A DNA stretch of 9,157 nt, from assembly GCA_031267345.1 (NCBI GenBank), contig JAIRZG010000108.1, positions 1 through 9,157 of the forward strand, written 5' to 3'. This stretch comes from Zoogloeaceae bacterium (GTDB taxonomy: Bacteria; Pseudomonadota; Gammaproteobacteria; Burkholderiales; Rhodocyclaceae). Below, in pieces: positions 1 to 6,007 of the stretch (within the stretch, counting starts at the first letter, position 1; each line of letters begins with the position of its first letter). Both the position numbers and the translations under genes were made by a program. The notes under the pieces were generated by a model. That model was not told where the DNA came from and ran no database searches. It saw only the letters and a list, made by a program, of their open reading frames with translations.

Positions 1-635
1 GTGGATTTGCCCGCGTTGGTGTAGCCCACCAGGGAAACATTCAGCGTATCGCCTTTCAGACGCGCCTTCCTTTGCACGCCACGCTGCCGCGAAAGCCGCG
101 CCATGCGTTCTTTCAGGGTTTTGACGCGCTTGCCCAACAGGCGGCGGTCGGTTTCCAGTTGTTTTTCCCCGGGCCCGCGCAGGCCGATGCCGCCGCGCTG
201 TCGCTCCAGATGCGTCCAGCCGCGCACCAGGCGGGTGGAAAGATAGTCCAGTTGCGCCAGTTCCACCTGCAATTTGCCTTCGGCGCTCTGCGCGCGCAGG
301 GCGAAAATATCCAGAATCAGACTGGTGCGGTCAATCACCCGACATTCCAGCAAACGCTCCAGATTCCGCATCTGCGCCGGCGAAAGATTGTGGTTGAAGA
401 TAACCAGATCGGAATCTGTGGCGGCGCGCATTGCCGCGATTTCCTCGACCTTGCCCTTGCCGACAAAGGTGCGCGCGTCGGGACTTTGACGACGACCCGT
501 CACCTCGGCGGCGACCACGCCGCCCGCCGACCCGGTCAACAGACGCAGTTCCTCCAGACGCTCCGGAATATCCGGCTCACCGAAATCAAGCTGCGCCAAT
601 ACAGCCCGCTCGCCGGAGGCGGGGCGCTCAAACAT
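1..635 (-). CDS. hflX: Ribosome-associated GTPase HflX (N-terminal part, cut by window edge)
   Basis: HflX is a TRAFAC-class GTPase that binds the 50S subunit and rescues or splits stalled ribosomes under stress. The first 211 codons are present. They contain the N-terminal GTP-binding-subunit domain (GKGK at residues 59-62, FNHNLSPAQ at 80-88, DRTSLILDIF at 102-111), then the linker signature GLRGPGEKQLETDRR around 151-165, a charged helical stretch, and finally the G1/P-loop GYTNAGKST at 204-212, where the window ends. The rest of the G domain and the C-terminus lie outside. The ATG at 635 is the only standard start after the hfq stop in this frame (45 nt gap); no good Shine-Dalgarno precedes it, so translation may be coupled to hfq. 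The order hfq-hflX on one strand is the usual proteobacterial arrangement, normally followed by hflK-hflC. Identity is secure; only the start is slightly uncertain. Confidence 0.96.
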   Translation of the reverse strand, partial: MFERPASGERAVLAQLDFGEPDIPERLEELRLLTGSAGGVVAAEVTGRRQSPDARTFVGKGKVEEIAAMRAATDSDLVIFNHNLSPAQMRNLERLLECRVIDRTSLILDIFALRAQSAEGKLQVELAQLDYLSTRLVRGWTHLERQRGGIGLRGPGEKQLETDRRLLGKRVKTLKERMARLSRQRGVQRKARLKGDTLNVSLVGYTNAGKS

Positions 636-680
636 GCAGGAAAAGCGACGGATCGCCTGCGGCGAGGAACACGAAAATCC

Positions 681-929
681 TTATTCTTCTTCGGCAGTCT
701 GCGCGTCGACCTGCGCCAGCGTCACCGAACGCGCCGGAACCACGGTGGAAATAGCGTGTTTGTAGACCATCTGGGTGACGGTGTTTTTCAGGAGCACGAC
801 ATATTGATCAAACGACTCGATCTGCCCCTGCAACTTGATGCCATTGACCAGATAGACGGAAACGGGAACATGCTCCCGCCGCAAGGCGTTGAGAAATGGA
901 TCTTGTAAAAGTTGTCCTTTGTTGCTCAT
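681..929 (-). CDS. hfq: RNA chaperone Hfq
   Basis: Hfq is the hexameric Sm-like protein that stabilises small RNAs and pairs them with mRNAs. The 82-residue product has the whole core: the N-terminal GQLLQDPFLNALRREHVPV helix and strand (residues 5-23), VNGIKLQGQIESFDQY (28-43) and the Sm2 motif YKHAISTVVP (56-65) with the K57-H58 pair at the proximal RNA-binding pore. The rim patch reads RREH rather than the RRER of E. coli; similar KEH or REH forms are known from other betaproteobacteria, so I do not treat this as abnormal. The C-terminal tail is short and acidic (ends in EEE), unlike the long Asn/His-rich enterobacterial tail. The ATG at 929 has a GGAG Shine-Dalgarno about 7 nt upstream. 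It lies 45 nt upstream of hflX on the same strand and is separated from fliW by a terminator, so it probably has its own promoter. Confidence 0.98.
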   Translation of the reverse strand: MSNKGQLLQDPFLNALRREHVPVSVYLVNGIKLQGQIESFDQYVVLLKNTVTQMVYKHAISTVVPARSVTLAQVDAQTAEEE

Positions 930-1037
930 GGTCTGACTCCGTGTTGTTGTTATGAAAAAAATCTGGAAAGGAGAATTTAACCCGATTCCGCCAGCGGACG
1001 CCAGCAGGAAATGAAACGCCCGTGGCGGCGGCGCACG

Positions 1038-1072
1038 AAAAACCCGACTTCTGCGGATAGGCGCCGGGTTTT
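1038..1072 (-). terminator. Rho-independent terminator after fliW (probably bidirectional)
   Basis: On the minus strand, 24 nt past the fliW stop, AAAACCCG (1072-1065) and CGGGTTTT (1046-1039) form an 8 bp inverted repeat with an 18 nt loop, ending in a run of five T (1042-1038). Because the stem begins with A's and ends with T's it can also work on the plus strand. A second inverted repeat, ACGCCCGT (1016-1023) with ACGGGCGT (1073-1080), encloses it and could extend or compete with the fold. It separates fliW from hfq. Confidence 0.75.
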
Positions 1073-1095
1073 ACGGGCGTGACAGGCAACCGGAA

Positions 1096-1551
1096 TCAGG
1101 CGGCGGCGCTCAGATTGGAGAGCACGACATTGGGACGCAGGTTGGTCAGCAGCTTTTGCAGACCGCGCCGGGTCTTGGTGTTGATCACCAGCGGCGCGCG
1201 CAGATTCGCGCCCACGCCGGCGGTCGCGCCGTTTTCCTGCTTGAAGAGGATCATCAGCACCACCACGTCGCCGACATCAGCAGGGTTGGCAAGCTCCAGG
1301 AGAGCGGTTTCCGCGTCGCTCAACTCCAGTTCATAGGTGAAGCCCAACGCGGCGGGTTCGATAATCTGGAAGGCCACATGCGGCGAATCCAGGGATTGCA
1401 GGGTAAAACTCACCGGATCCTGACCCACATTGGTCTCATGAATCAGCATGAAACGCTTGTTGCCCTCAAAACTCACCAGACCTTGCGGAAACTCGATGAC
1501 CTGTTCCGGATTCACCTCTACGCTGCCAAACAAAAAAGTTTCAGCCTTCAT
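1096..1551 (-). CDS. fliW: Flagellar assembly factor FliW (CsrA antagonist)
   Basis: FliW is a small cytoplasmic protein that binds flagellin and, when released, binds CsrA and blocks its repression of flagellin mRNA (established in Bacillus subtilis and Campylobacter). The 151-residue product has the usual family length and pattern: FGSVEVNPEQVIEFPQGLVSF (starting at residue 8), LQSLDSPHVAFQIIEP (51-66, matching the LQS..P..AF...P pattern) and the C-terminal NLRAPLVINTKTRRGLQ (116-132). The start chosen is the ATG at 1551, because an AAGGAGGG Shine-Dalgarno lies 6-7 nt upstream; an ATG ten codons earlier in the same frame would put that site inside the gene. Neither csrA nor a flagellin gene is in the window, so its partners must be elsewhere. 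It is followed by a terminator and then hfq, so it appears to be a single-gene unit. The family call is strong; the in vivo role is inferred from the family. Confidence 0.93.
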   Translation of the reverse strand: MKAETFLFGSVEVNPEQVIEFPQGLVSFEGNKRFMLIHETNVGQDPVSFTLQSLDSPHVAFQIIEPAALGFTYELELSDAETALLELANPADVGDVVVLMILFKQENGATAGVGANLRAPLVINTKTRRGLQKLLTNLRPNVVLSNLSAAA

Positions 1552-1670
1552 TGCACACCCTCCTTGATTGATGAATGACACAACGCTTACGATGTTATCA
1601 GGAATCCGGATGCAGGAAGCGGATTGTGGATACGGTTATCCGCGTCGGCCACCCGGCGCCCGATCCCGTC

Positions 1671-1691
1671 ATTTCCTTGAAAAGCGGGAAT
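1671..1691. repeat. dRS3-like ATTCCC/GGGAAT intergenic palindrome (degenerate)
   Basis: ATTTCC, nine bases, then GGGAAT, preceded by CCCGTC and followed by CCGG. This is the form of the widespread intergenic element GTCATTCCCGC...GCGGGAATCC, best known as dRS3 in Neisseria (ATTCCC-N8-GGGAAT); this copy has one changed base and one extra spacer base. The arms can fold with a GAAA loop and a one-base bulge. The nearby GGAATCCGG at 1601-1609 may be a half copy. Only one window is visible, so the copy number in the genome is unknown. Confidence 0.45.
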
Positions 1692-1769
1692 CCGGTGACG
1701 CAAGTCTGGTCATGCCTCATCGACCCGTCGTTTCATCGTAAAACCAACTCCGGTTGAAACCCCAGGCTT

Positions 1770-1825
1770 GTAGAGGCGGCCTGTGGTCGCCCGCCCACCT
1801 GCGGGCGGCTGCAAGCCGCCCCTAC
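1770..1825. repeat. 56 bp palindromic REP/MITE-like element downstream of leuA
   Basis: An almost perfect palindrome with 25-nt arms around the six-base loop CCACCT (1795-1800). The outer ends are GTAGAGGCGGC and GCCGCCCCTAC, and the inner arms GCCCGC and GCGGGC. Twenty of 25 positions pair exactly; all five differences are transitions that leave G-U wobbles on one strand or the other, so a long hairpin can form in RNA from either side. It lies 68 nt past the leuA stop. It lacks a T-run, so if it ends leuA transcription it does so as a 3' stabilising hairpin or Rho-assisted, not as a classic intrinsic terminator. The form resembles dispersed GTAGGGGCGGC-type repeats, but I cannot count copies. 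Confidence 0.7.
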
Positions 1826-1892
1826 TTCTTGCTCTCTCCGCAGGCGCGGTCTTCGCATGATTTTGAAGGTCGACTCTCTCTGTCTCCGGGCT

Positions 1893-3434
1893 TCAAACGC
1901 TACCCTTCTGCGGGTCGAGTTTGTCCTGACAGGAATGGAGCTTGTTCAGGGCGTTCAGGTAGGCTTTGACGGAGGCGATGACGATATCCGTGTCTGCGCC
2001 CTGGCCATTGACGATGCGTCCGTCTCTGGCCAGACGCACGGTGACTTCGCCCTGCGCGTCGGTGCCGGTGGTGATGGCGTTGACCGAATACAGCAGGAGT
2101 TGCGCCGCGCTGCGGGCAATTTGTTCGATTGCCCGGAATGCCGCGTCTACCGGGCCGGAGCCGTCGGCTTCCGCTTGTCGTTCTTCTTTGCCCACGCTCA
2201 GGATCACCTGCGCGCGCGGCGTTTCTCCGGTTTCGGAGGAGACGCGCGAATAATTGAGGCGGTAATGTTCGGCGGCGGGCGTGAGGATTTCGTCGGAAAT
2301 CAGCGTTTGCAAATCCTCGTCGAAAATCTCGTGCTTTTTGTCCGCCAGCGTCTTGAAGCGGGCGAAGGCGGCGTTCAGGGCTTCTTCGCTTTCCAGCACG
2401 ATGCCCAGTTCGGCAAGGCGGCTCTTGAAGGCGTTGCGTCCCGAATGCTTGCCCAGCACCAGCTTGTTCTGGCTCCAGCCCACGTCTTCGGCGCGCATGA
2501 TTTCGTAGGTTTCCCGATGCTTCAATACGCCGTCCTGATGGATGCCCGCCTCGTGCGCGAAGGCGTTGGCGCCGACAATGGCCTTGTTGGGCTGCACCGG
2601 ATAGCCGGTAATCTGCGATACCAGTTTGGAGGCGGGAACAATCTGCGTGGCGTCAATGTTGCTGTCCAGCGTGAAAATGTCGGCGCGGGTACGCACCGCC
2701 ATCACCACTTCTTCCAGCGAAGCGTTGCCCGCCCGCTCGCCCAGACCGTTGATCGTGCATTCCACCTGCCGCGCGCCCGCCAGCACGGCGGCAAGCGAAT
2801 TGGCGACCGCCAGTCCCAGGTCGTTGTGGCAATGCACCGACCAGATCACCTTGTCGGCGTTGGGGACGCGCTCGATCAGGCGGCGGATCGTTTCCGCGAA
2901 GGGTTGCGGCAGGGTGTAGCCTACGGTATCCGGCACATTGAGGGTGGTCGCGCCCGCCTGGATGACCGCCTCAAAAACGCGGCAGAGAAAATCCAGATCG
3001 GAACGTCCCGCGTCCTCGGCGGAAAATTCCACGTCGTCGGTATGGCGCCGCGCCCAGCCTATCGCCTTGACCGCCTGCGCCAGCACCTGATCGGGCGTCA
3101 TGCAGAGCTTTTTTTCCATGTGGATGGGGCTGGTGGCGATGAAGGTGTGAATGCGTTTTTTCTCCGCCGGAACAATGGCTTCGCCCGCGCGTTCGATGTC
3201 CTGTTCATTGGCGCGGGCGAGCGAGCAGACGGTGGATTCGCGTATCGTTCCGGCAATCGCGCGGATGGCTTCAAAATCGCCGGGGGAGGCGGCGGCGAAG
3301 CCGGCCTCGATGACGTCCACGCGCATTTTTTCCAGTTGGCGGGCAACGCGGATTTTTTCTTCCCGCGTCATGGAAGCGCCGGGGCTTTGTTCGCCATCGC
3401 GCAAGGTGGTATCGAAAATAATCAGACGACTCAT
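1893..3434 (-). CDS. leuA: 2-isopropylmalate synthase
   Basis: LeuA condenses 2-ketoisovalerate with acetyl-CoA to 2-isopropylmalate, the committed step of leucine synthesis. The 513-residue product matches the normal length. The N-terminal TIM barrel carries FDTTLRDGEQSPGA (residues 7-20, metal ligand D13), EFSAEDAGRSD (136-146), the metal-binding HCHNDLGLAVANS (201-213), NGLGERAGNASLEE (229-242) and HEAGIHQDG (294-302). The C-terminal part from about residue 390 to NALNKL (494-499) fits the LeuA allosteric dimer domain, which senses leucine. The ATG at 3434 is chosen because DTTLRDGEQ sits at the usual distance from the N-terminus and a GGAG lies about 7 nt upstream; the frame stays open 49 codons further but that part overlaps the upstream gene and has no LeuA character. 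It is last in the coaBC-dut-unknown-leuA cluster, starting 28 nt after the previous stop. No leader peptide or attenuator is visible before it. Confidence 0.97.
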   Translation of the reverse strand: MSRLIIFDTTLRDGEQSPGASMTREEKIRVARQLEKMRVDVIEAGFAAASPGDFEAIRAIAGTIRESTVCSLARANEQDIERAGEAIVPAEKKRIHTFIATSPIHMEKKLCMTPDQVLAQAVKAIGWARRHTDDVEFSAEDAGRSDLDFLCRVFEAVIQAGATTLNVPDTVGYTLPQPFAETIRRLIERVPNADKVIWSVHCHNDLGLAVANSLAAVLAGARQVECTINGLGERAGNASLEEVVMAVRTRADIFTLDSNIDATQIVPASKLVSQITGYPVQPNKAIVGANAFAHEAGIHQDGVLKHRETYEIMRAEDVGWSQNKLVLGKHSGRNAFKSRLAELGIVLESEEALNAAFARFKTLADKKHEIFDEDLQTLISDEILTPAAEHYRLNYSRVSSETGETPRAQVILSVGKEERQAEADGSGPVDAAFRAIEQIARSAAQLLLYSVNAITTGTDAQGEVTVRLARDGRIVNGQGADTDIVIASVKAYLNALNKLHSCQDKLDPQKGSV

Positions 3435-3462
3435 GCAAGGCTCCGAAAAGGCAAAGGCGCGT

Positions 3463-3963
3463 TCATTGCGCATCAAACAGGAATTCGGCAATGAGTTGGC
3501 GTTGTCGGTAAATGACGCTGAACTCGGCGCGCCAGCGCATGGGGCCGGTGACGCAAATCGGCAGGGTGGTTTGTCCGACAAACTGACCGGGCGCGGTCTC
3601 CCACAAGGGCGCGGGGTCGAAGGGCATGTTCATGTTGACGCCGGAAAGGGTCAGCAGCGCGCTTTCCGCCGGAATATCCCGCACAGTAAGCCGCGCCGTC
3701 AAGGGTTGCAGGGTTGCCAGCGGGCGTGGCGTGAGTTCGGCGGTGAGGATGCCGCCGCCGGGTAGTTCGACGCGACAGGACGTCTGGCTCAGATCGCAGG
3801 CGTCCGGCGGCAGGCGCATGGTTTCCAGCGTTTTTGCGGACGTCTCCGGCGGGTTGCCGATTTCCCGCGCGCCCTGCCGGAACAGCCGTCCGGCAAGGAA
3901 AATCAGCAACAGCGACAGCAGGGCGATCAGGATGGGCAGGAGGGTTTTCCGGCGTCGCGTCAT
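3463..3963 (-). CDS. Membrane-anchored protein of unknown function with periplasmic FixH/YtkA-like domain
   Basis: I do not recognise a named gene. The 166-residue product begins MTRRRK, followed by one hydrophobic segment at about residues 8-26, so it should be an inner-membrane protein with N-in/C-out topology and a periplasmic domain of about 135 residues. That domain has three cysteines (56, 63, 137), a GVNMNMP motif (108-114), LPICVTGPMRWRAEF (134-148) and a mostly beta-strand pattern. The layout resembles FixH/YtkA-type beta-sandwich proteins, which often carry M-x-M motifs and occur near copper or cytochrome oxidase genes; that link is inference from pattern only. It starts at an ATG that overlaps the dut stop (ATGA), with GGGG 5 nt upstream, and is followed by leuA after 28 nt, so it is translated as part of that operon. 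C56 and C63 could form a disulphide or a metal site. Confidence 0.8.
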   Translation of the reverse strand: MTRRRKTLLPILIALLSLLLIFLAGRLFRQGAREIGNPPETSAKTLETMRLPPDACDLSQTSCRVELPGGGILTAELTPRPLATLQPLTARLTVRDIPAESALLTLSGVNMNMPFDPAPLWETAPGQFVGQTTLPICVTGPMRWRAEFSVIYRQRQLIAEFLFDAQ

Positions 3964-4415
3964 TGTCGCCCCGTGCTGCCAAAGCCGCCAGCGCCGCGCG
4001 CCGAGGGCGTGAATTCGTCGACGATGTTGAGGCCGACCTGCAATACCGGCACGATAACCAGTTGCGCAATGCGCTCCAGCGGCTCAATGACAAAAGCATG
4101 ATTGCCGCGATTCCAGGCGGAGACCATGATTTCGCCCTGATAGTCGGAATCGATCAGCCCGACCAGATTGCCCAGCACGATGCCGTGCTTGTGCCCCAGG
4201 CCGGAGCGCGGTAGCACCAGTGCGGCGAGACCGGGGTCGTCCAGATGGATGGCCATGCCGGTCGGGATGAGCAGGGTTTGACCGGGCAGCAGTTGCGAGG
4301 GCGCGTCAATGCAGGCGCGCAAATCCAGTCCCGCCGCGCCCGCCGAGGCGTAATGCGGCGGGTCGGCCTTGAGGCGGGCGTCGAGAATCTTGATGTCCAT
4401 GCTTTTGGCGACCAT
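3960..4415 (-). CDS. dut: Deoxyuridine 5'-triphosphate nucleotidohydrolase (dUTPase)
   Basis: Trimeric dUTPase splits dUTP into dUMP and pyrophosphate, keeping uracil out of DNA and feeding thymidylate synthesis. All five family motifs are present in the 151-residue product: I AGAAGLDLRA (25-34), II PRSGLGHKHG (69-78), III GLIDSDYQGEI (86-96) with the catalytic aspartate D89, IV ERIAQLVIVP (114-123) and V RGAGGFGSTGR (140-150), the flexible C-terminal arm that closes over the substrate. Two starts are possible: ATG 4415, which overlaps the coaBC stop as TAATG and suits translational coupling, or ATG 4400 (MDIKILD), nearer the E. coli length. I take 4415; neither has a strong Shine-Dalgarno. 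The stop overlaps the start of the next gene (ATGA). coaBC-dut is a conserved proteobacterial pair. Confidence 0.97.
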   Translation of the reverse strand: MVAKSMDIKILDARLKADPPHYASAGAAGLDLRACIDAPSQLLPGQTLLIPTGMAIHLDDPGLAALVLPRSGLGHKHGIVLGNLVGLIDSDYQGEIMVSAWNRGNHAFVIEPLERIAQLVIVPVLQVGLNIVDEFTPSARGAGGFGSTGRQ

Positions 4416-5608
4416 TATTTTTTTTCCATCAAGGCGAGGATATGCGCCAGCAACTGACGGGCAATTTGCGTTTTGGGGGCGACGGGCAGGGGATGGCTGC
4501 CTGCGTCGTCGAACAGGACGACGTGATTCGTTTCGCCGCCAAAACCTTCCTGAATGAGATTGCCGACAATGAGCGGGATGTTTTTGCGTTGCCGTTTTTG
4601 CTGGGCGTGGGTTTCGAGCTGCTCGCTTTCGGCGGCAAAGCCAACGCAAAACGGCGCGTCCGGCAAGGCGGCGACTTCGGCGAGGATGTCGGGATTCGGC
4701 GTCAGACGAATTTCCGGCAGGCCACCCGCGCTCTTTTTCAGCTTTTGCGGCGCAATCCGCTCGGCGCGGTAATCGGCGACGGCAGCGACAGCGATGAAAA
4801 TATCCGCGTCCGCCGCCCGCTTCATGACGGCGGCGTGCATTTCCAGCGCGCTTTGCACGGCAATGCGTGTGACATTGAAGGGCGCAGCCCGCGCGACCGG
4901 GCCGGAAACCAGCGTAACCTCCGCCCCGGCCTGCGCGGCGGCGCGCGCCACGGCGTAGCCCATGCAGCCGGAAGACAGATTGGTGATGCCGCGCACCGGA
5001 TCAATGGCCTCAAAGGTGGGGCCTGCCGTGAGCAGGACTTTTTTCTCCGTCAGCGACTTGGGCGTAAAAAAGGCGCGCAAGGCTTCTTGCAGTGTTTCCG
5101 GTTCCAGCATCCGCCCCATGCCTTCTTCGCCGCAAGCCTGCGCGCCAGTTGCGGGGCCAAGGCAGATCACGCCGTCCTGCCGCAGGAGTTCCAGATTGCG
5201 TTGCGTCGCCGGGTTGTCCCACATCTGCCGGTTCATGGCGGGCGCAAGCAGCAAGGGACAGGCGCGCGCCAGGATCAGCGTGGCGAGCAGGTCATCGGCG
5301 CGACCCTGCGCCAGCCGGGCGATAAAATCCGCTGTCGCGGGCGCGACCAGAATGGCGTCCGCCGCGCGCGTGAGATCGATGTGCGTCATGGGCCTGTTGT
5401 CGGCCGCCGCCGCCCACATGTCGGTCAATACGGGCTTGCCGGAAAGGGCGGCAAAGGTGATCGGGCCAACAAAGCGGGTCGCGGCCTCGGTCATCGCCAC
5501 CTGCACATCCGCGCCCGCGCCAGTGAGCAGACGCAGTAAACCCGCCGCCTTGTACGCCGCCACGCCGCCCGTCACGCCCAATACAATCCGCTTGCCTTCC
5601 AATTCCAT
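4415..5608 (-). CDS. coaBC: Bifunctional phosphopantothenoylcysteine synthetase/decarboxylase CoaBC (Dfp)
   Basis: CoaBC joins 4'-phosphopantothenate to cysteine (CoaB, CTP-dependent) and decarboxylates the product to 4'-phosphopantetheine (CoaC, FMN-dependent), steps two and three of coenzyme A synthesis. The 397-residue product has the usual length. CoaC half (about 1-185): VTGGVAAYK (12-20), catalytic H76 in MTHIDLTRAAD, PAMNRQMW (123-130) and the flap cysteine C159 in GAQACGEEGMGRM. CoaB half (about 188-397): LTAGPTFEAIDPVRGITN (193-210) with R206 and N210, AAVADYRAE (275-283) and the KLKK motif at 289-292, which includes the lysine needed in E. coli. The motif usually read as SSGKMG is SSGCMG here (C215). 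The ATG at 5608 gives the family's normal N-terminus; ATG 5620 is an alternative, and the frame runs open to 5938 but through promoter and rpmB sequence. First gene of the cluster with dut, the unknown gene and leuA. Confidence 0.96.
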   Translation of the reverse strand: MELEGKRIVLGVTGGVAAYKAAGLLRLLTGAGADVQVAMTEAATRFVGPITFAALSGKPVLTDMWAAAADNRPMTHIDLTRAADAILVAPATADFIARLAQGRADDLLATLILARACPLLLAPAMNRQMWDNPATQRNLELLRQDGVICLGPATGAQACGEEGMGRMLEPETLQEALRAFFTPKSLTEKKVLLTAGPTFEAIDPVRGITNLSSGCMGYAVARAAAQAGAEVTLVSGPVARAAPFNVTRIAVQSALEMHAAVMKRAADADIFIAVAAVADYRAERIAPQKLKKSAGGLPEIRLTPNPDILAEVAALPDAPFCVGFAAESEQLETHAQQKRQRKNIPLIVGNLIQEGFGGETNHVVLFDDAGSHPLPVAPKTQIARQLLAHILALMEKK

Positions 5609-5640
5609 CGTTTGCCGCATCCAGAAAAAACCAAGCGGCC

Positions 5641-5670
5641 ATTCTAGCCCTTGCCGTTCGCAAAGACCAA
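5641..5670 (-). promoter_or_regulatory. Candidate sigma-70 promoter of the coaBC operon
   Basis: On the minus strand TTGGTC (5670-5665), an 18 nt spacer and TAGAAT (5646-5641) resemble a -35/-10 pair. Transcription would begin near 5634, leaving a leader of about 26 nt before the ATG at 5608. The -10 matches the consensus at five of six bases; the -35 is weaker. This is by eye, with no measured start. Confidence 0.4.
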
Positions 5671-5685
5671 AAATGCAAAACAGGC

Positions 5686-5715
5686 TTGCGGGAAAGGGGG
5701 ATTGAAGGATAGAAT
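5686..5715 (+). promoter_or_regulatory. Candidate sigma-70 promoter of rpmB-rpmG
   Basis: TTGCGG (5686-5691), an 18 nt spacer and TAGAAT (5710-5715) precede rpmB. Transcription would start near 5722, giving a leader of about 35 nt with the GGAG ribosome-binding site. It stands back to back with the coaBC promoter, so the two -35 regions are about 15 bp apart. Confidence 0.4.
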
Positions 5716-5756
5716 ACTCGGTTTTCCGAACTGGACTTTTATCTGGAGCAACAATC

Positions 5757-5990
5757 ATGGCGCGAGTCTGCCAAGTGACGGGCAAGGCCCCGATAGTGGG
5801 GAACAAGGTTTCCCATGCCAACAACAAAACCAAGCGTCGTTTTCTGCCAAATTTGCAGTATCGTCGTTTCTGGGTTGAAACTGAAAACCGTTTTGTGCGT
5901 CTGCGCGTTTCCAGCGCCGGTCTGCGCCTCATCGACAAAAAAGGGATCGATGACGTGCTGACCGACCTGCGTAGCCGTGGCGAACTCTAA
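5757..5990 (+). CDS. rpmB: 50S ribosomal protein L28
   Basis: L28 is a small basic protein of the large ribosomal subunit. The 77-residue product starts MARVCQVTGKAPIVGN and continues with TKRRFLPNLQYRRFWVE (25-41) and RVSSAGLRLIDKKGID (50-65), closely following the E. coli protein along its whole length. It is the C- form: only one cysteine of the zinc-binding pairs remains (C5). A GGAG lies 8 nt before the ATG. It is followed after 17 nt by rpmG in the same direction, the usual ribosomal pair. Confidence 0.98.
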   Translation: MARVCQVTGKAPIVGNKVSHANNKTKRRFLPNLQYRRFWVETENRFVRLRVSSAGLRLIDKKGIDDVLTDLRSRGEL

Positions 5991-6007
5991 CGCAAGGGAT
6001 AACGAAC

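Larger units (their letters stand above)
1552..1892. other. Gene-free intergenic stretch between fliW and leuA
   Basis: About 340 nt without a supportable gene. It must hold the fliW promoter (minus strand), but I cannot pick out convincing -35/-10 boxes or a sigma-28 (TAAA-N15-GCCGATAA) promoter. It contains a small dyad GCGGAT...ATCCGC (1619-1643), a 9 bp direct repeat GGAATCCGG at 1601-1609 and 1687-1695, and the two palindromic repeats listed separately (1671-1691 and 1770-1825). Short open frames across it show no recognisable protein pattern. Confidence 0.6.

Noticed and set aside
13..74. Possible truncation of hflX
   Set aside because: The reading frame is intact up to the window edge at the P-loop; the gene is cut by the window, not broken.
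72..908. 278-codon plus-strand frame opposite hflX and hfq
   Set aside because: It spans two real minus-strand genes with complete family motifs, so it is a shadow.
704..930. Hfq rim patch RREH as a loss-of-function change
   Set aside because: Histidine at this position also occurs in other betaproteobacterial Hfq proteins, so it looks like a lineage form and not a defect.
1857..3494. 545-codon open frame on the plus strand opposite leuA
   Set aside because: It mirrors the codon positions of leuA on the other strand, shows no domain pattern and lacks a ribosome-binding site. High GC makes such antisense frames long by chance.
3435..3581. N-terminal extension of leuA by 49 codons
   Set aside because: The extension lies inside the preceding gene and shows no LeuA pattern; a good ribosome-binding site precedes the ATG at 3434.
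4442..5539. 365-codon plus-strand frame opposite coaBC
   Set aside because: Antisense shadow of a gene with all catalytic motifs; the product is rich in Arg and Gly and looks like no protein family.
5609..5938. N-terminal extension of coaBC to 507 codons
   Set aside because: The extra 110 codons run through the divergent promoter region and rpmB on the other strand; the normal CoaC N-terminus begins at 5608.
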